Notes: a model not told the origin generated them from the sequence alone. A DNA stretch of 64,000 nt from an uncultured Bacteroidales bacterium (GCA_905233585.1 CAJOFD010000001.1:44117-108116), one strand, 5' to 3'. Positions 6,284 to 17,016 are shown, counted from the stretch's first letter. Numbers and translations: made by a program.

Positions 6284-8458
6284 ATGAAAAAAGATATTTG
6301 TATTCAACAACGGGACACTTCAGATTGTGGTGCCACTTGTTTGGCTTCCGTAGCAGCGTTTTATGACTTAAAAATGCCTGTTTCTCGCATTCGTCAAATT
6401 GCTGGTACCAATCAGTGTGGAACAAATGTTTTGGGCATGGTGGAAGCTGCCGAACAATTGGGTTTCGCAGTCAAGGCAGTAAAAGCAGTCAATGCAGATG
6501 GCTCTTGTAATTTAGATGCACTTGACAAAATACCAAAACCATCCATTGCCCATGTCTTAAATGATAAAAGACAGCCTCATTATGTAGTAATTTATAAGGT
6601 AAACAAGACAAATATTGAAATAATGAATCCCGGTAGCGGGGAAATGGAAAAGATTAGTCTTGATGATTTTATAAAAACATGGACAGGGGTACTCATTTTA
6701 TTGGTTCCCGATGTTGATTTTGTTGCACGTAATGAAAAAACATCTATACTTCAACGTTTTTGGTTTTTGTTCAAACCACATAAGGGGACTTTTCTGCAAG
6801 CATTATTCGGTTCCCTTGTTTATACAATATTAGGACTTGCAACATCAATTTGTATCCAAAAAATCATTGACTATGTTATTCCTGATGGCAACCGCAATCT
6901 ATTGAATCTAATTTGCCTAATTATGATTGTTGCTACAATATTGTCGCTTTTTATCGGTTACGTACGTTCTTTGCTAATGATGAGAAGTGGAGTTTTAATA
7001 AATACACGTCTGATACTAGGTTATTACAAACATTTGTTAAAATTGCCACAAAGTTTTTTTGATACCATGCGTTCTGGAGAAATTATATCCCGTATGAGCG
7101 ATGCAGCACAAATTAATACGTTTATCAATAACTCTCTTTTGAGTATTGTAATAAATTTGTTTACGGTTATAGTGGCTTTTGTTCTAATGTTTTCCTATTA
7201 TTGGAAATTAGCCTTATTGATGTTGATTGCCATTCCTGTTTATTTTATTATTTTTATGCTTTATAATAAAGTCAATAAAATTATCCAACGTAAACTTATG
7301 GAAGAAGGAGCGGAATTAGAATCACAATTAGTAGAGTCTATAAATGCAGTAGGAACAATCAAGCAATTTGGTATAGAAAACTTTGCTAATGTTAAAACAG
7401 AAAACAAGTTTATACAATTAACGCACACTGGTTGGAATGCTGGAAAGTATGGATTAATAACAGACACAGCCTCTAATTTATTTTCTAATTTATTTGTAAC
7501 AGCCTTACTATGGATAGGAACATCTTATGTATTAGATGGAATTATCACCCCCGGTGAATTGATGTCATTTCATACATTGACAGGTTATTTTATGGGACCC
7601 GTTATTTCATTAGTTAGTGTCAATAGAGTGTTTCAAAATGCAAAAATTGCAGCAGACCGTTTGTTCGAAATTTTTGACCTTGATACCGAAGATAATTCGC
7701 AAAAAATCTCTTTTTCTCATGAACAATGCGGAGATATTATTTTTGATAATGTAAATTTCCGATATGGAACACGTACAGAGGTCTTTCAAAAATTCAACAT
7801 TAGCTTTAAGCAAGGAAATGTTAGTGCGATTATCGGAGAAAGTGGAAGTGGAAAAACAACATTAATTGCATTGTTACAAAATCTATATCCATTACAATCT
7901 GGGCATATCCGTATAGGTGAAACCGATATTAAAAACATCAATAATCATGATTTACGTAAAGTAGTTGGAATTGTCCCACAACAAATTGATTTATTTCACG
8001 GAACTATTGCAGACAATATTATTTTAGATGATTTTGAACCCGATTGGCAAAAAGTTTACCATATTTGCCAAAAAGTTGGTATCACTGAATGGCTGGAAAA
8101 ATTACCTCAGGGTATTCAAACAGAAATCGGTGAAAACGGTACACAACTTTCAGGAGGTCAAAGACAAAAAATTGCAATAGCAAGAGCATTGTATTCTGAC
8201 CCTGATATTTTTATTTTGGACGAAGCAACTTCCGCTTTGGATTCCGAAGCCGAACAATATATTAAAGACATTGTCTTCAATCTTAAAAAACAAGGAAAAA
8301 CAATTATATTAATTGCTCATCGTTTAGGAACAATTATGAATGCAGATACAATTTTTGTACTAAAAGATGGACATTTAATTGAGCAAGGGTCTCATCAAGA
8401 ATTGTTAAATCAAAATGGCCAATATGCTCAATATTGGCATAAACAAACACCAATCTGA
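6284..8458 (+). CDS. Peptidase C39 domain-containing ABC transporter (peptide cleavage/export)
   Basis: N-terminal IQQRDTSDCGATCLASVAAFY (C39), PHYVVIYKV; Walker A GESGSGKT, LSGGQRQKIAIARAL, IFILDEATSALD. Confidence 0.95.
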   Translation: MKKDICIQQRDTSDCGATCLASVAAFYDLKMPVSRIRQIAGTNQCGTNVLGMVEAAEQLGFAVKAVKAVNADGSCNLDALDKIPKPSIAHVLNDKRQPHYVVIYKVNKTNIEIMNPGSGEMEKISLDDFIKTWTGVLILLVPDVDFVARNEKTSILQRFWFLFKPHKGTFLQALFGSLVYTILGLATSICIQKIIDYVIPDGNRNLLNLICLIMIVATILSLFIGYVRSLLMMRSGVLINTRLILGYYKHLLKLPQSFFDTMRSGEIISRMSDAAQINTFINNSLLSIVINLFTVIVAFVLMFSYYWKLALLMLIAIPVYFIIFMLYNKVNKIIQRKLMEEGAELESQLVESINAVGTIKQFGIENFANVKTENKFIQLTHTGWNAGKYGLITDTASNLFSNLFVTALLWIGTSYVLDGIITPGELMSFHTLTGYFMGPVISLVSVNRVFQNAKIAADRLFEIFDLDTEDNSQKISFSHEQCGDIIFDNVNFRYGTRTEVFQKFNISFKQGNVSAIIGESGSGKTTLIALLQNLYPLQSGHIRIGETDIKNINNHDLRKVVGIVPQQIDLFHGTIADNIILDDFEPDWQKVYHICQKVGITEWLEKLPQGIQTEIGENGTQLSGGQRQKIAIARALYSDPDIFILDEATSALDSEAEQYIKDIVFNLKKQGKTIILIAHRLGTIMNADTIFVLKDGHLIEQGSHQELLNQNGQYAQYWHKQTPI

Positions 8459-8463
8459 TAGAT

Positions 8464-9609
8464 ATGAGTCTAAAAAACATTTTTTCACAGGAAGTTATAG
8501 AGAATAGTTACGAACGGATTGTATCTGATTTTGGAAAATCAACCAAATCAATATATATTATTGTGCTTATTTTCATTGCTTTGATGTTTATTTCTTTGTT
8601 TTTCATAACAATAGATATTGGGGTTACTGCTATTGGAACAATCAAACCTATTGGTGAACATATTATTATTACTGCTCCCAATAATGGCAAAATAATACAT
8701 TTTAAATATCAAGAAAACGATAAAATTTACAAAGGTGATACTTTATTGATAGTTTGGACAGATAATATTATTTCTGCATTGCCTGCACTCCAACAACGTC
8801 AAACAGAATTGGAAAATATGTTGGCAGATTTGAAATATCTTGTTAATAATCAAATTCCTGAATGTTTTCAGAGTTCACAATATCTTCAAGATTACAATTA
8901 TTATATAGCACAATTAGAAGATATAACTATAAAACGAGATTTAGAAAAAAAACGATACAATAGGGAGAAATATCTTTTTGACAAAGAAATATCTACCCCT
9001 GCTGATTTTGAAACTTACGAATCCATTTATAAGCAAAGCGAAAATGCTCTACTTACTCTCAAACGCAAACAACTAACCAAATGGAGAAACGAACAAATTA
9101 ATTATCAAACAGAACTAAACAATATTTTAACACAAATAACACAAATCAATATTCAAAATCAAGAGTCTGTTGTTATTTCACCTATCAATGGAAATATTCA
9201 TCAGGTAGCGAATGTGAATAAAAATTCATACGTACATGTGGGACAACAATTACTAGAATTGTCTCCTGATGGAGATTTGTTTGTTGAATGTTTTGTTTCT
9301 TCTAAAGATATTGGGTTAATAACCCCCAATATGTCTGTTCGTTTTCGTGTAGATGCTTTTGATTATACACAATGGGGAATCTTAACAGGAAATGTAGTAG
9401 ATATAGCTAATGATATAACGATATCTGATACTATTTCCTATTACAAAATTCGTTGTAGTCTTGATAGACCATTCCTTGAACTTAGAAATGGCTTTCGTGG
9501 TTATGTAAAAAAAGGTATGACTGTCAATGCAAGAATGATTGTTCAAAAACGCACTATTTTTCAGTTATTATATGACAATGTCAATAATTGGTTAAATCCA
9601 ACATTATAA
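8464..9609 (+). CDS. HlyD family secretion periplasmic adaptor
   Basis: Single N-terminal TM, TAPNNGKIIHFKYQENDKIYKGDTLL lipoyl-like half, coiled coil, VVISPINGNIHQVANVNKNSYVHVGQQLL half. Confidence 0.9.
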   Translation: MSLKNIFSQEVIENSYERIVSDFGKSTKSIYIIVLIFIALMFISLFFITIDIGVTAIGTIKPIGEHIIITAPNNGKIIHFKYQENDKIYKGDTLLIVWTDNIISALPALQQRQTELENMLADLKYLVNNQIPECFQSSQYLQDYNYYIAQLEDITIKRDLEKKRYNREKYLFDKEISTPADFETYESIYKQSENALLTLKRKQLTKWRNEQINYQTELNNILTQITQINIQNQESVVISPINGNIHQVANVNKNSYVHVGQQLLELSPDGDLFVECFVSSKDIGLITPNMSVRFRVDAFDYTQWGILTGNVVDIANDITISDTISYYKIRCSLDRPFLELRNGFRGYVKKGMTVNARMIVQKRTIFQLLYDNVNNWLNPTL

Positions 9610-9711
9610 GTAGCATATATCCTTTTTGCCATATTTTTAATATATTGTTTTTATGTTTATTTGTCTAAAACCATGGTTGTAAAGAACAAACAATTGGTTG
9701 TCCGCGGTCTT

Positions 9712-12700
9712 TTATTCTACCTTTATTCTTATACCATTGGAATGAGCCGAAAATTCCGGAGCATACATACATTCAATATTGGCTACTCCATTGGAAAAAC
9801 TACCTTTTTGAGTTGCAATAAGCCTATATTCAAATACATAAGTTCCTTTTTGAAGTTGTTCTATAAAGAAATGTGTAGCCGCATCTTTTGTGGACTCATA
9901 ATAAATCAATCCGTCTTGATATTTGTAGGAAGATAACACATTGGTGGGTTCAAAGGCAGATGCACGCATATCTTTCAAGTGAAGATATTCCATATCTCTG
10001 TCCGCTTTTAATATTACTCTGACGCAAATTTTATCTCCGACTTTAATAGGGGATTGGTCTGTAATCTCTTGTAAGCGTTCCCCATTGTTGGACAAAACAA
10101 CTTTATAGAGTTTTTTCTCTAAATATAAAGGAGTATTCGCATTGGTAATTTTGTCCAAATCTTCTTCATATTGCCAATAGGCTGCTCCCCAACTGCTTCC
10201 TTGGGTTTCTTTTTCGATAGTAATATTTGCCAAATCGGAGGATATGTCTTTGCTGTCCCATTTTAATTTTACATATTTGCTTCCGGCTTGGGCGTCTTTG
10301 AGGGTGTCTATAAAAAAGGCTTGATTGCCTATGGTTAAGGTTGTTTTTGCATTGGTATCAATCACAGAAGCGGAGTTTCTCATCAAAAGAGCATAGCAGG
10401 CTTCAGTGTTTGCTTTTGTCGTAGCCCAATGTTGTGTTTGTTTTTGTTTCAACAGCCACAGTTGCATTTTTGCGACACTTTCGGTGTCGTGCAAAATGGT
10501 TTCAAAGGCTTCTATCATTAAGGATTGGCGTTCTATAGGTGCTTCATACCAAAAATATCCGTATCCTTCTTTTTTCCACCACATACCCATTTCATCGCTA
10601 TATTGTGCTTTGGATTTAATATCTTTGAGAATTTGTTTGGCCAAACCTACTTCTCCTTGACGGTATAAGGTCAAAGCGGCGAGTGTCTGTCCATACCAAT
10701 TGTATTGGTTCCAATGAGTTTTTATTTGTTGGACAAAATAGTTGTACATTTCTTTGTGTGTGGTATGTATGGGTATTTTTTTCAAGAAGAAAGTTCTTGC
10801 ATATAGATATTGTATGTCAGAATAGTAAAGACCTGCAATTTTTAACATATCATGTTTTTTCAGGTAGTTGTATCTGTCTTGCATTTGATTATCCAAATAA
10901 GCCACTGCCTTTTTTATTGTTGTTTTTTCTAATGAGTGGTCATTGATATTCATTGTTGCCAAGTGTCCGAAACCGCTGACAATATGGGTTGTGATGTATA
11001 AGGACGAATATATTCCGCCTTTAAACCAAGACCAACCGCCATCGGAATTTTGTGCTTTTTGTAATTTTTGTTTGGCATTTTCCAATTCTTGATGAATTTT
11101 TTTACTGTCAAACAAAGAGGCGATTTGTTTTTTGTCGGCACTTTCAGATTGGGCATTAAGCAACCATGGCGTTTCTTGCAAAGCAATGGATTTCAATTCT
11201 TTGTTTTTTTCTAATTGAGATAAAAATGCATCTGATTGTTCTTGTTGCCATTTTTGGAATACATCTTGTATTTCCCCGTGATTATCAACAATATGTTTGG
11301 CAATGGAGTTGGCATAGAACTTGCTGAATGTTTGTTCGTTGCAGTCGTATGGATAACTCATCAAATAGGGTAGTGCTTGTACCACGTACCATATTGGATT
11401 TGCTGTAAATTCTACGGTGTATTTATAATGTTCAATACTTGATTGGGGCAAAGCAAATGCTTTTTGCAGCCTGTCAAAAACAATGTGTTTCTTACCTTGA
11501 CCATTGATATAGAATGGCAAAGATTCTGTAATCATCATTCTGTTGGACAAAACGGGTATCATTCTTTGTTCTATATCGGTATATTGTCCTGATTTTGCAG
11601 CAACTTTGTAAGTAATTGCGGCTATATGTTTGGGAATAATTAAGATGAAGTTTGCCAATTGAGATTCGTTGCCTTTGATGGTGAAAGTAATGGCAGAATC
11701 GCCTTTAATAATGGAAAGAGGATTATTAGTTTGGGCATCAAAGAATGTTATGTTAAGTGTTCCTTTTTGGATTTCTTTTGAGAGATTGACAATTTTTACC
11801 GCAAAGGTAATCGTGTCGCCTTCTCTGAAAAAACGAGGATAGTTGGGTATTACCATTAATGGTTTTTGGGTGTATAAGAATTTTTCAAACTTGGTGTTCG
11901 TCATTTCTTTGTCGTGAATCAAACCCATCATTTTCCATTTGGTTAACGATTCCGGCAATGTTGCAGAGAAAACAATTTCTCCGTCTGCGGAATTGGTAAG
12001 GTGAGGTAAGAAAAATGCAGTTTCGGCAAAATTGCTACGAATTTGTTCACTTGTTTCGTTTTCTGCAGTCTCTTCCTCTAAAATATCTTCATTGGCTACA
12101 ACCGTTCTTTCTACTGATCTGTATTCTAAAACATTGTCATACAGTGAATTGTAAATTTTTGTATTTTTACGATAGGTTGCTCCAGTGGCATAGAGCCGAG
12201 AGTCTCCATAATAATAGCGATAAATATTCAATATTTTTCTCCAAGAATAATGTGCTAATGGTATGTTAGGTTTTGAGGTATATGGGAAATAACAATTTTC
12301 TTGGTCATATTGTATTGATGGCGTATAAAAAGATGTTAATCTGTAGAGTGGGGTGAACATTTGTGGTAGATAGATATTCCAATTGTTAGAAACAAAAGCA
12401 TCTAAAGAGGCGTCATACATCGTACACAAGAGTTCGGTGTTGATTTTTTCGTCTTTGTTGCTTTTGATTTTGATTTGCCATTGTTCGTTTTGCCCCGGTA
12501 ACAAATAATCTCTAAAATGAACAAATTCAGCCGATAAGGTTTTGGGTGTTTCTTTGTAAATGTGAACGGTTTGTGTAGCAACATAATAATGTTCATTTTG
12601 AACAAGAACGGCTCTGAATAAAATTTCATCTAAATGTTCTTTGCCGACAATGATAGAGAAATCTTTGGTCTCTTGATTTAGTTTGTACGTATTTATGGTA

Positions 12701-15627
12701 GAGTTGTTTTTGTCGAACATTTCAAAAACAATATAAGCATTGTTGAGGTATGTGCTTAATTGCAGATGTATCGTATCTCCCACGCAATAAGAGTATTTGT
12801 CTGTATTGATGGCGAGTGCGTTGTATTGTCTGTATGCTTTGTTTTTATCCGAGTTTAAGAAGAATATTCGTTCTATTATTACATCTTCTCCAAATTTGTC
12901 TTTGGCTGAAAGGGTTATTTTGTAATATCCATTGTCCCATTTTTGTGGATTTTGTAGCGTAATATTTGCATTTTCATCGGTTACCAATTTGCCTTTTTGT
13001 ATTGTTTTCAAGGTTTTCCATTGCAAAGGATTATTGTTTTCATTGTAAGCATCACGAGGAAAAGTGTTGGCAAACAAAACTGAATCTAACAAAATACTAT
13101 TGTTGGGCAATTGTCTTTCGTAAAGAAAATGTTTTGGGGTTGCCAATTGTTCTATCTGATAATTGACTTGTACAATTTGAGGTTTTCCTGCTAAATTGCT
13201 TGCGGAAATGGAATAAGAAAAGCTCTTGTCGTTTTGAATATGAATTGTTTGCGGTATATCTGCAAATAAGTCTAAACTTTTTTTGCCGACATAAATTGTT
13301 TGTGTGGTACTATGTGTTTCTCCATTTATATCTGTTGCCGTAATAGTGATTAGATAGTTGCACAAAGGGGCAAATTTTAGTAATTTTTGATTGGCTTCTG
13401 CAACAAAATTGAATGAAAAATTGCCGTTTTTGTCGGTTCTCAGGTCGCCGTTGGCGATTTCTTTTTCTGGTTGAGAAGGTCTATAATACCAATATTTCCA
13501 ATAAGGAAAACTTGTTTGTCTTACAACACGATATTTTATTGACGCATTGTCAATAGCATAGCCGGCGTAGGCTTTGACATTACCGTTTATTTGTATGGTT
13601 TCATTAAGTTTGAAAGAAGAATCTGGTTGATTAACTGTAATTTCAAACGAAGGTCGCTTGTATTCTTCAACACGTATGGAGTGATTGTCAGATTGATTTT
13701 GGTCATAATAGATTTTCATAGTAAAATTGCCGCCCAATACTTCTTCAGGAATGATGAAACTGCCTGATATAGATCCAAATTCATTGGTTGTGAGGGGTAA
13801 TGAATCTATGTTTTGCCAATTGTGGTCAAACAATTTAACTACACAACGGTGATTGGGTATAACAGCATGATTGTTGCTGTCGGAATATACCAAGATCGAT
13901 TTGAAAAAAACTTGTTGTCCAGGGCGATAAATGGCTCTATCTGTAAAGGTATAGACATTTTTTTTCGGTGAAATGTGTACGGAAGATGATGTGTAATTTA
14001 ATGAGAATGAAGTTGTTGCATAACTTTTATTATAGTATGCATTTGCTCTGAGATACATATAATTATTGCTTGTTTTTTTGAGTGAACACAAGCCATTTTT
14101 ATCTGTAAAAAGCGTGGCTATTTTTTCTGTATTTTTAGTGTTGTTTTTTTCAAATTCCACTTTTGCCTGTTCTATAGGTTGTCCTGTCAGTTCGTCATAT
14201 ACGAAAAAAATGAGTTCATTGTTTTTATTCTGAAATCTTGAAATTCCGATTTGTGAAACTTCAAAATATTGAGGAAGAAGTATTTGTGGGTGTTCTTTTA
14301 AGTTGCTGTTAGATAGTAGAATCGCAAAGTTTCCAATAGGTAAGGCAGGCAATAGGCAATCAAAGTTTACGGTTCTGTAATCTTTATTGTGAGGCACAAC
14401 AATAGTCCATTCATTTAGAAATTTTTGGTTGGTCAGTTTGTTTATGGCTGCTTGTTTTTTTGAAGAATTGTATAGTTCTTCTTGCAGTTTTAAAAATTCT
14501 TGTTTGTCTATGGCAATAATAGCGGCATATACGGTATCTATATTAAGGGTAGTGAGTTTGTATAATGATTTTTGTTGAGGGATAGTTTTTGTACGGCTAT
14601 AAATTTCCAACTGAGGTTGCTTGATTTTTTCTTGTTGGGACAATGAATTATAGGCAAATAAACTATTGGGTGCAAAATCGACCGCTTTTTGATACCAATC
14701 CAAGGCTTTCTGATTATCATTTTGATATTGAGGGCTTATATATTTGTCGTATTCATTTGCCCGTAGTTGGTAAAAATAACCTATTTGATAGCAAATTTGT
14801 TCGTAACCATTTTGTTGATAATATTTTTTTTCTAAATCCGATAAGGCTTGTATATATAATTCATTTTTATCTGATAGCGTGGATTGTTTTTGCAGAAAAT
14901 TGAGACGTTCAATGTTTATATGTAATAGCATCTTTATATCGTTTTGTTGTTGGTATAACTGCGATAATTTTTGAAATAGTTTTAAGGCTAAATAATGAGG
15001 ATTCAATGAGTCTGTGGTTTGAATGTTGAGGAGTCTAAAGTTTTCAATATTGGTAAAATATGCTTTATTGTTACATTCAAAAGGTTGAATCGGGATAGGT
15101 ATTTCAGATAAAGTTAAAGTATAGAAATTCAAAGCCTGAAAAGCCAAAACTTCCAACAGCGTTTGATTATATTGTTCTGAAAATTTGTTCATATTGGAAA
15201 ACAATTCTTTGTAATCATCAACATTTTGTTCATAAAGCAACTGCTCATTTTGCAAGGATGCAACAAAATGTGTAAGTATTTGCTCAACAATTGTTTGTAA
15301 ATCCCATTGAGAAATAGGTTGTAGCAATTTGCTTTTGTCGGCGATGGGAGTTCTTTGTTCAATTTGATACTTATGTGTATTGTAATAGGCATATAAATGT
15401 GTAGCCATATAGTTGTGCCATAGCATTTGTTCAACACCTTGGGTTTGGTTTATTTTGTCTTGTATTTGATTGAAAATAGTATCAATATTTTCGTCTAAAT
15501 AAGTTAATTTTTCTAACGTGTCATGGGTAGAGATGATGTTGCTTTGGACGGATTGTGCTTGCATGTAAGTGCAACTGCAAAGGAACAGACTTGCAACAAA
15601 AAGAATTTTTTTTATCATAACATTCAA
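9712..15627 (-). CDS. Alpha-2-macroglobulin family protein (1971 aa)
   Basis: MG2-type YTFTDRAIYRPGQQVFFKSIL, thioester motif YPYDCNEQTFSKFYAN, C-terminal alpha/alpha toroid and receptor-binding-like region. Confidence 0.92.
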   Translation of the reverse strand: MNVMIKKILFVASLFLCSCTYMQAQSVQSNIISTHDTLEKLTYLDENIDTIFNQIQDKINQTQGVEQMLWHNYMATHLYAYYNTHKYQIEQRTPIADKSKLLQPISQWDLQTIVEQILTHFVASLQNEQLLYEQNVDDYKELFSNMNKFSEQYNQTLLEVLAFQALNFYTLTLSEIPIPIQPFECNNKAYFTNIENFRLLNIQTTDSLNPHYLALKLFQKLSQLYQQQNDIKMLLHINIERLNFLQKQSTLSDKNELYIQALSDLEKKYYQQNGYEQICYQIGYFYQLRANEYDKYISPQYQNDNQKALDWYQKAVDFAPNSLFAYNSLSQQEKIKQPQLEIYSRTKTIPQQKSLYKLTTLNIDTVYAAIIAIDKQEFLKLQEELYNSSKKQAAINKLTNQKFLNEWTIVVPHNKDYRTVNFDCLLPALPIGNFAILLSNSNLKEHPQILLPQYFEVSQIGISRFQNKNNELIFFVYDELTGQPIEQAKVEFEKNNTKNTEKIATLFTDKNGLCSLKKTSNNYMYLRANAYYNKSYATTSFSLNYTSSSVHISPKKNVYTFTDRAIYRPGQQVFFKSILVYSDSNNHAVIPNHRCVVKLFDHNWQNIDSLPLTTNEFGSISGSFIIPEEVLGGNFTMKIYYDQNQSDNHSIRVEEYKRPSFEITVNQPDSSFKLNETIQINGNVKAYAGYAIDNASIKYRVVRQTSFPYWKYWYYRPSQPEKEIANGDLRTDKNGNFSFNFVAEANQKLLKFAPLCNYLITITATDINGETHSTTQTIYVGKKSLDLFADIPQTIHIQNDKSFSYSISASNLAGKPQIVQVNYQIEQLATPKHFLYERQLPNNSILLDSVLFANTFPRDAYNENNNPLQWKTLKTIQKGKLVTDENANITLQNPQKWDNGYYKITLSAKDKFGEDVIIERIFFLNSDKNKAYRQYNALAINTDKYSYCVGDTIHLQLSTYLNNAYIVFEMFDKNNSTINTYKLNQETKDFSIIVGKEHLDEILFRAVLVQNEHYYVATQTVHIYKETPKTLSAEFVHFRDYLLPGQNEQWQIKIKSNKDEKINTELLCTMYDASLDAFVSNNWNIYLPQMFTPLYRLTSFYTPSIQYDQENCYFPYTSKPNIPLAHYSWRKILNIYRYYYGDSRLYATGATYRKNTKIYNSLYDNVLEYRSVERTVVANEDILEEETAENETSEQIRSNFAETAFFLPHLTNSADGEIVFSATLPESLTKWKMMGLIHDKEMTNTKFEKFLYTQKPLMVIPNYPRFFREGDTITFAVKIVNLSKEIQKGTLNITFFDAQTNNPLSIIKGDSAITFTIKGNESQLANFILIIPKHIAAITYKVAAKSGQYTDIEQRMIPVLSNRMMITESLPFYINGQGKKHIVFDRLQKAFALPQSSIEHYKYTVEFTANPIWYVVQALPYLMSYPYDCNEQTFSKFYANSIAKHIVDNHGEIQDVFQKWQQEQSDAFLSQLEKNKELKSIALQETPWLLNAQSESADKKQIASLFDSKKIHQELENAKQKLQKAQNSDGGWSWFKGGIYSSLYITTHIVSGFGHLATMNINDHSLEKTTIKKAVAYLDNQMQDRYNYLKKHDMLKIAGLYYSDIQYLYARTFFLKKIPIHTTHKEMYNYFVQQIKTHWNQYNWYGQTLAALTLYRQGEVGLAKQILKDIKSKAQYSDEMGMWWKKEGYGYFWYEAPIERQSLMIEAFETILHDTESVAKMQLWLLKQKQTQHWATTKANTEACYALLMRNSASVIDTNAKTTLTIGNQAFFIDTLKDAQAGSKYVKLKWDSKDISSDLANITIEKETQGSSWGAAYWQYEEDLDKITNANTPLYLEKKLYKVVLSNNGERLQEITDQSPIKVGDKICVRVILKADRDMEYLHLKDMRASAFEPTNVLSSYKYQDGLIYYESTKDAATHFFIEQLQKGTYVFEYRLIATQKGSFSNGVANIECMYAPEFSAHSNGIRIKVE

Positions 15628-15645
15628 AATATAAAGTGATTGTTT

Positions 15646-16248
15646 CTATTTTTTACTAATGTCTTTTTCATCAATAATATTGTTTAATAGAGCGTATGCT
15701 GTCAGTGCTCCCATGGTTTTCATATTTGTTTTTGTCATAATATGTTTGCGATGGGAGATAATAGTATGGGTGGAAAGATTGAGTTTTTTTGCAATTTCTT
15801 TACTTTGCAGACCTTGGGCCAACAATATCAATACTTCTTTTTCTCTTGGGGACAATTCTGATTTGTGGCTATTGTTCAAATATTTAGCAATGATTGATTG
15901 CATTTTTTTATCTATAAGCAATTTGCTGTCTTGTATATTGATGATAAGATGAAATAAAGGCAATATGTCAGGTTGTAAGTAACTATATATCAATCCAACG
16001 AAAATTAAATTAGGATATTGAAAAATAAAATTTTGAATATTTTCGATATTTCTAATGTCAAATACAAGGGGATTGATAATAATTAATTCTATTTTATGTT
16101 TTTCTATGGCAATGGGCACATCATCTAATGTTTCTACATGAATAATATTGAATTGATTGTCATCGATTAATGTATTCAAACCTTGTCTTATTATTGTAGA
16201 AGGCTCAGCTATGAGCAAATTATAACGTTTCATGTTTTTGGTTTTCAA
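15646..16248 (-). CDS. LuxR/NarL-type response regulator-like transcription factor
   Basis: C-terminal LSPREKEVLILLAQGLQSKEIAKKLNLSTHTIISHRKHIMTKTNMKTMGALTAYAL. Confidence 0.88.
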   Translation of the reverse strand: MKTKNMKRYNLLIAEPSTIIRQGLNTLIDDNQFNIIHVETLDDVPIAIEKHKIELIIINPLVFDIRNIENIQNFIFQYPNLIFVGLIYSYLQPDILPLFHLIINIQDSKLLIDKKMQSIIAKYLNNSHKSELSPREKEVLILLAQGLQSKEIAKKLNLSTHTIISHRKHIMTKTNMKTMGALTAYALLNNIIDEKDISKK

Positions 16249-16918
16249 TAAATTCTACAAAAGGAATAAGGATTTTGTTTTCTATCAAAGCATGCCGATT
16301 GATGTCTTTTTGCAAAATGGCAATGTCTTCTAATATGGAAATTCTATCTTCGCTAGGTATTTCTTTGGGAAGATATTTAATTACAATATGAATTATATCA
16401 GACAATTTGTCTTCGATATTGCTATGGTTTTTTTCAAATTGATGAATATTATAAGTAGAAGTATTGCCATTGCAAAGACCTTTGATATAAGGAAAAACAA
16501 TTTGTTCTTCGTACTCAAAATGGTTGGCAACTTCATTTTGATATTCTTCAAAAAAATGCCTTAATACATTTTGTTGCGACATCCCCATGTTTTGAGTTAT
16601 TTTGTTCCAATGTTCTCCAATATGAGGTAATCTTTGTAAAAGATAATATTTATGAGAAGAGGTTAAAAAAGACAATAAGTTGTCCATTTTTATTGTTCTG
16701 ATTTCTGATTCTTGAGGAAAATATTCAGGAAATGAATAAACATTAAAAATCAATAAAACAAAGTAACAATCATTATTGTACATATCGCAAGTTTGTTTTA
16801 TTGTTTTGTCCCCAAAGCCAAAGTCCATATCCAATCGAGGTATGAGTGGAGCCAATGCTAAATTGGAATTAATAATATCGGCCATTTTCATCTGGGGAAA
16901 AAATTGTCGTTCTGTCAT
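16220..16918 (-). CDS. Hemerythrin domain-containing protein
   Basis: HIGEHW...HFEYEEQIVFPYI...HQFEKNHSNIEDKL...HALIENKILIPFVE, matching the spaced H/E iron-ligand pattern. Confidence 0.85.
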   Translation of the reverse strand: MTERQFFPQMKMADIINSNLALAPLIPRLDMDFGFGDKTIKQTCDMYNNDCYFVLLIFNVYSFPEYFPQESEIRTIKMDNLLSFLTSSHKYYLLQRLPHIGEHWNKITQNMGMSQQNVLRHFFEEYQNEVANHFEYEEQIVFPYIKGLCNGNTSTYNIHQFEKNHSNIEDKLSDIIHIVIKYLPKEIPSEDRISILEDIAILQKDINRHALIENKILIPFVEFIENQKHETL

Positions 16919-17016
16919 TGTGTTAGTTATATTAAATATTTAGAATGAATAAAAATTATCTGATTATAATAACGGAAAATATGATGTTTAATTTTGTGAA
17001 AATGACAAAATATTTT

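Noticed and set aside
9661-9936. 91-aa plus-strand ORF after HlyD as an additional operon member
   Set aside because: Largely antisense to the C-terminus of the A2M gene and without recognisable features.
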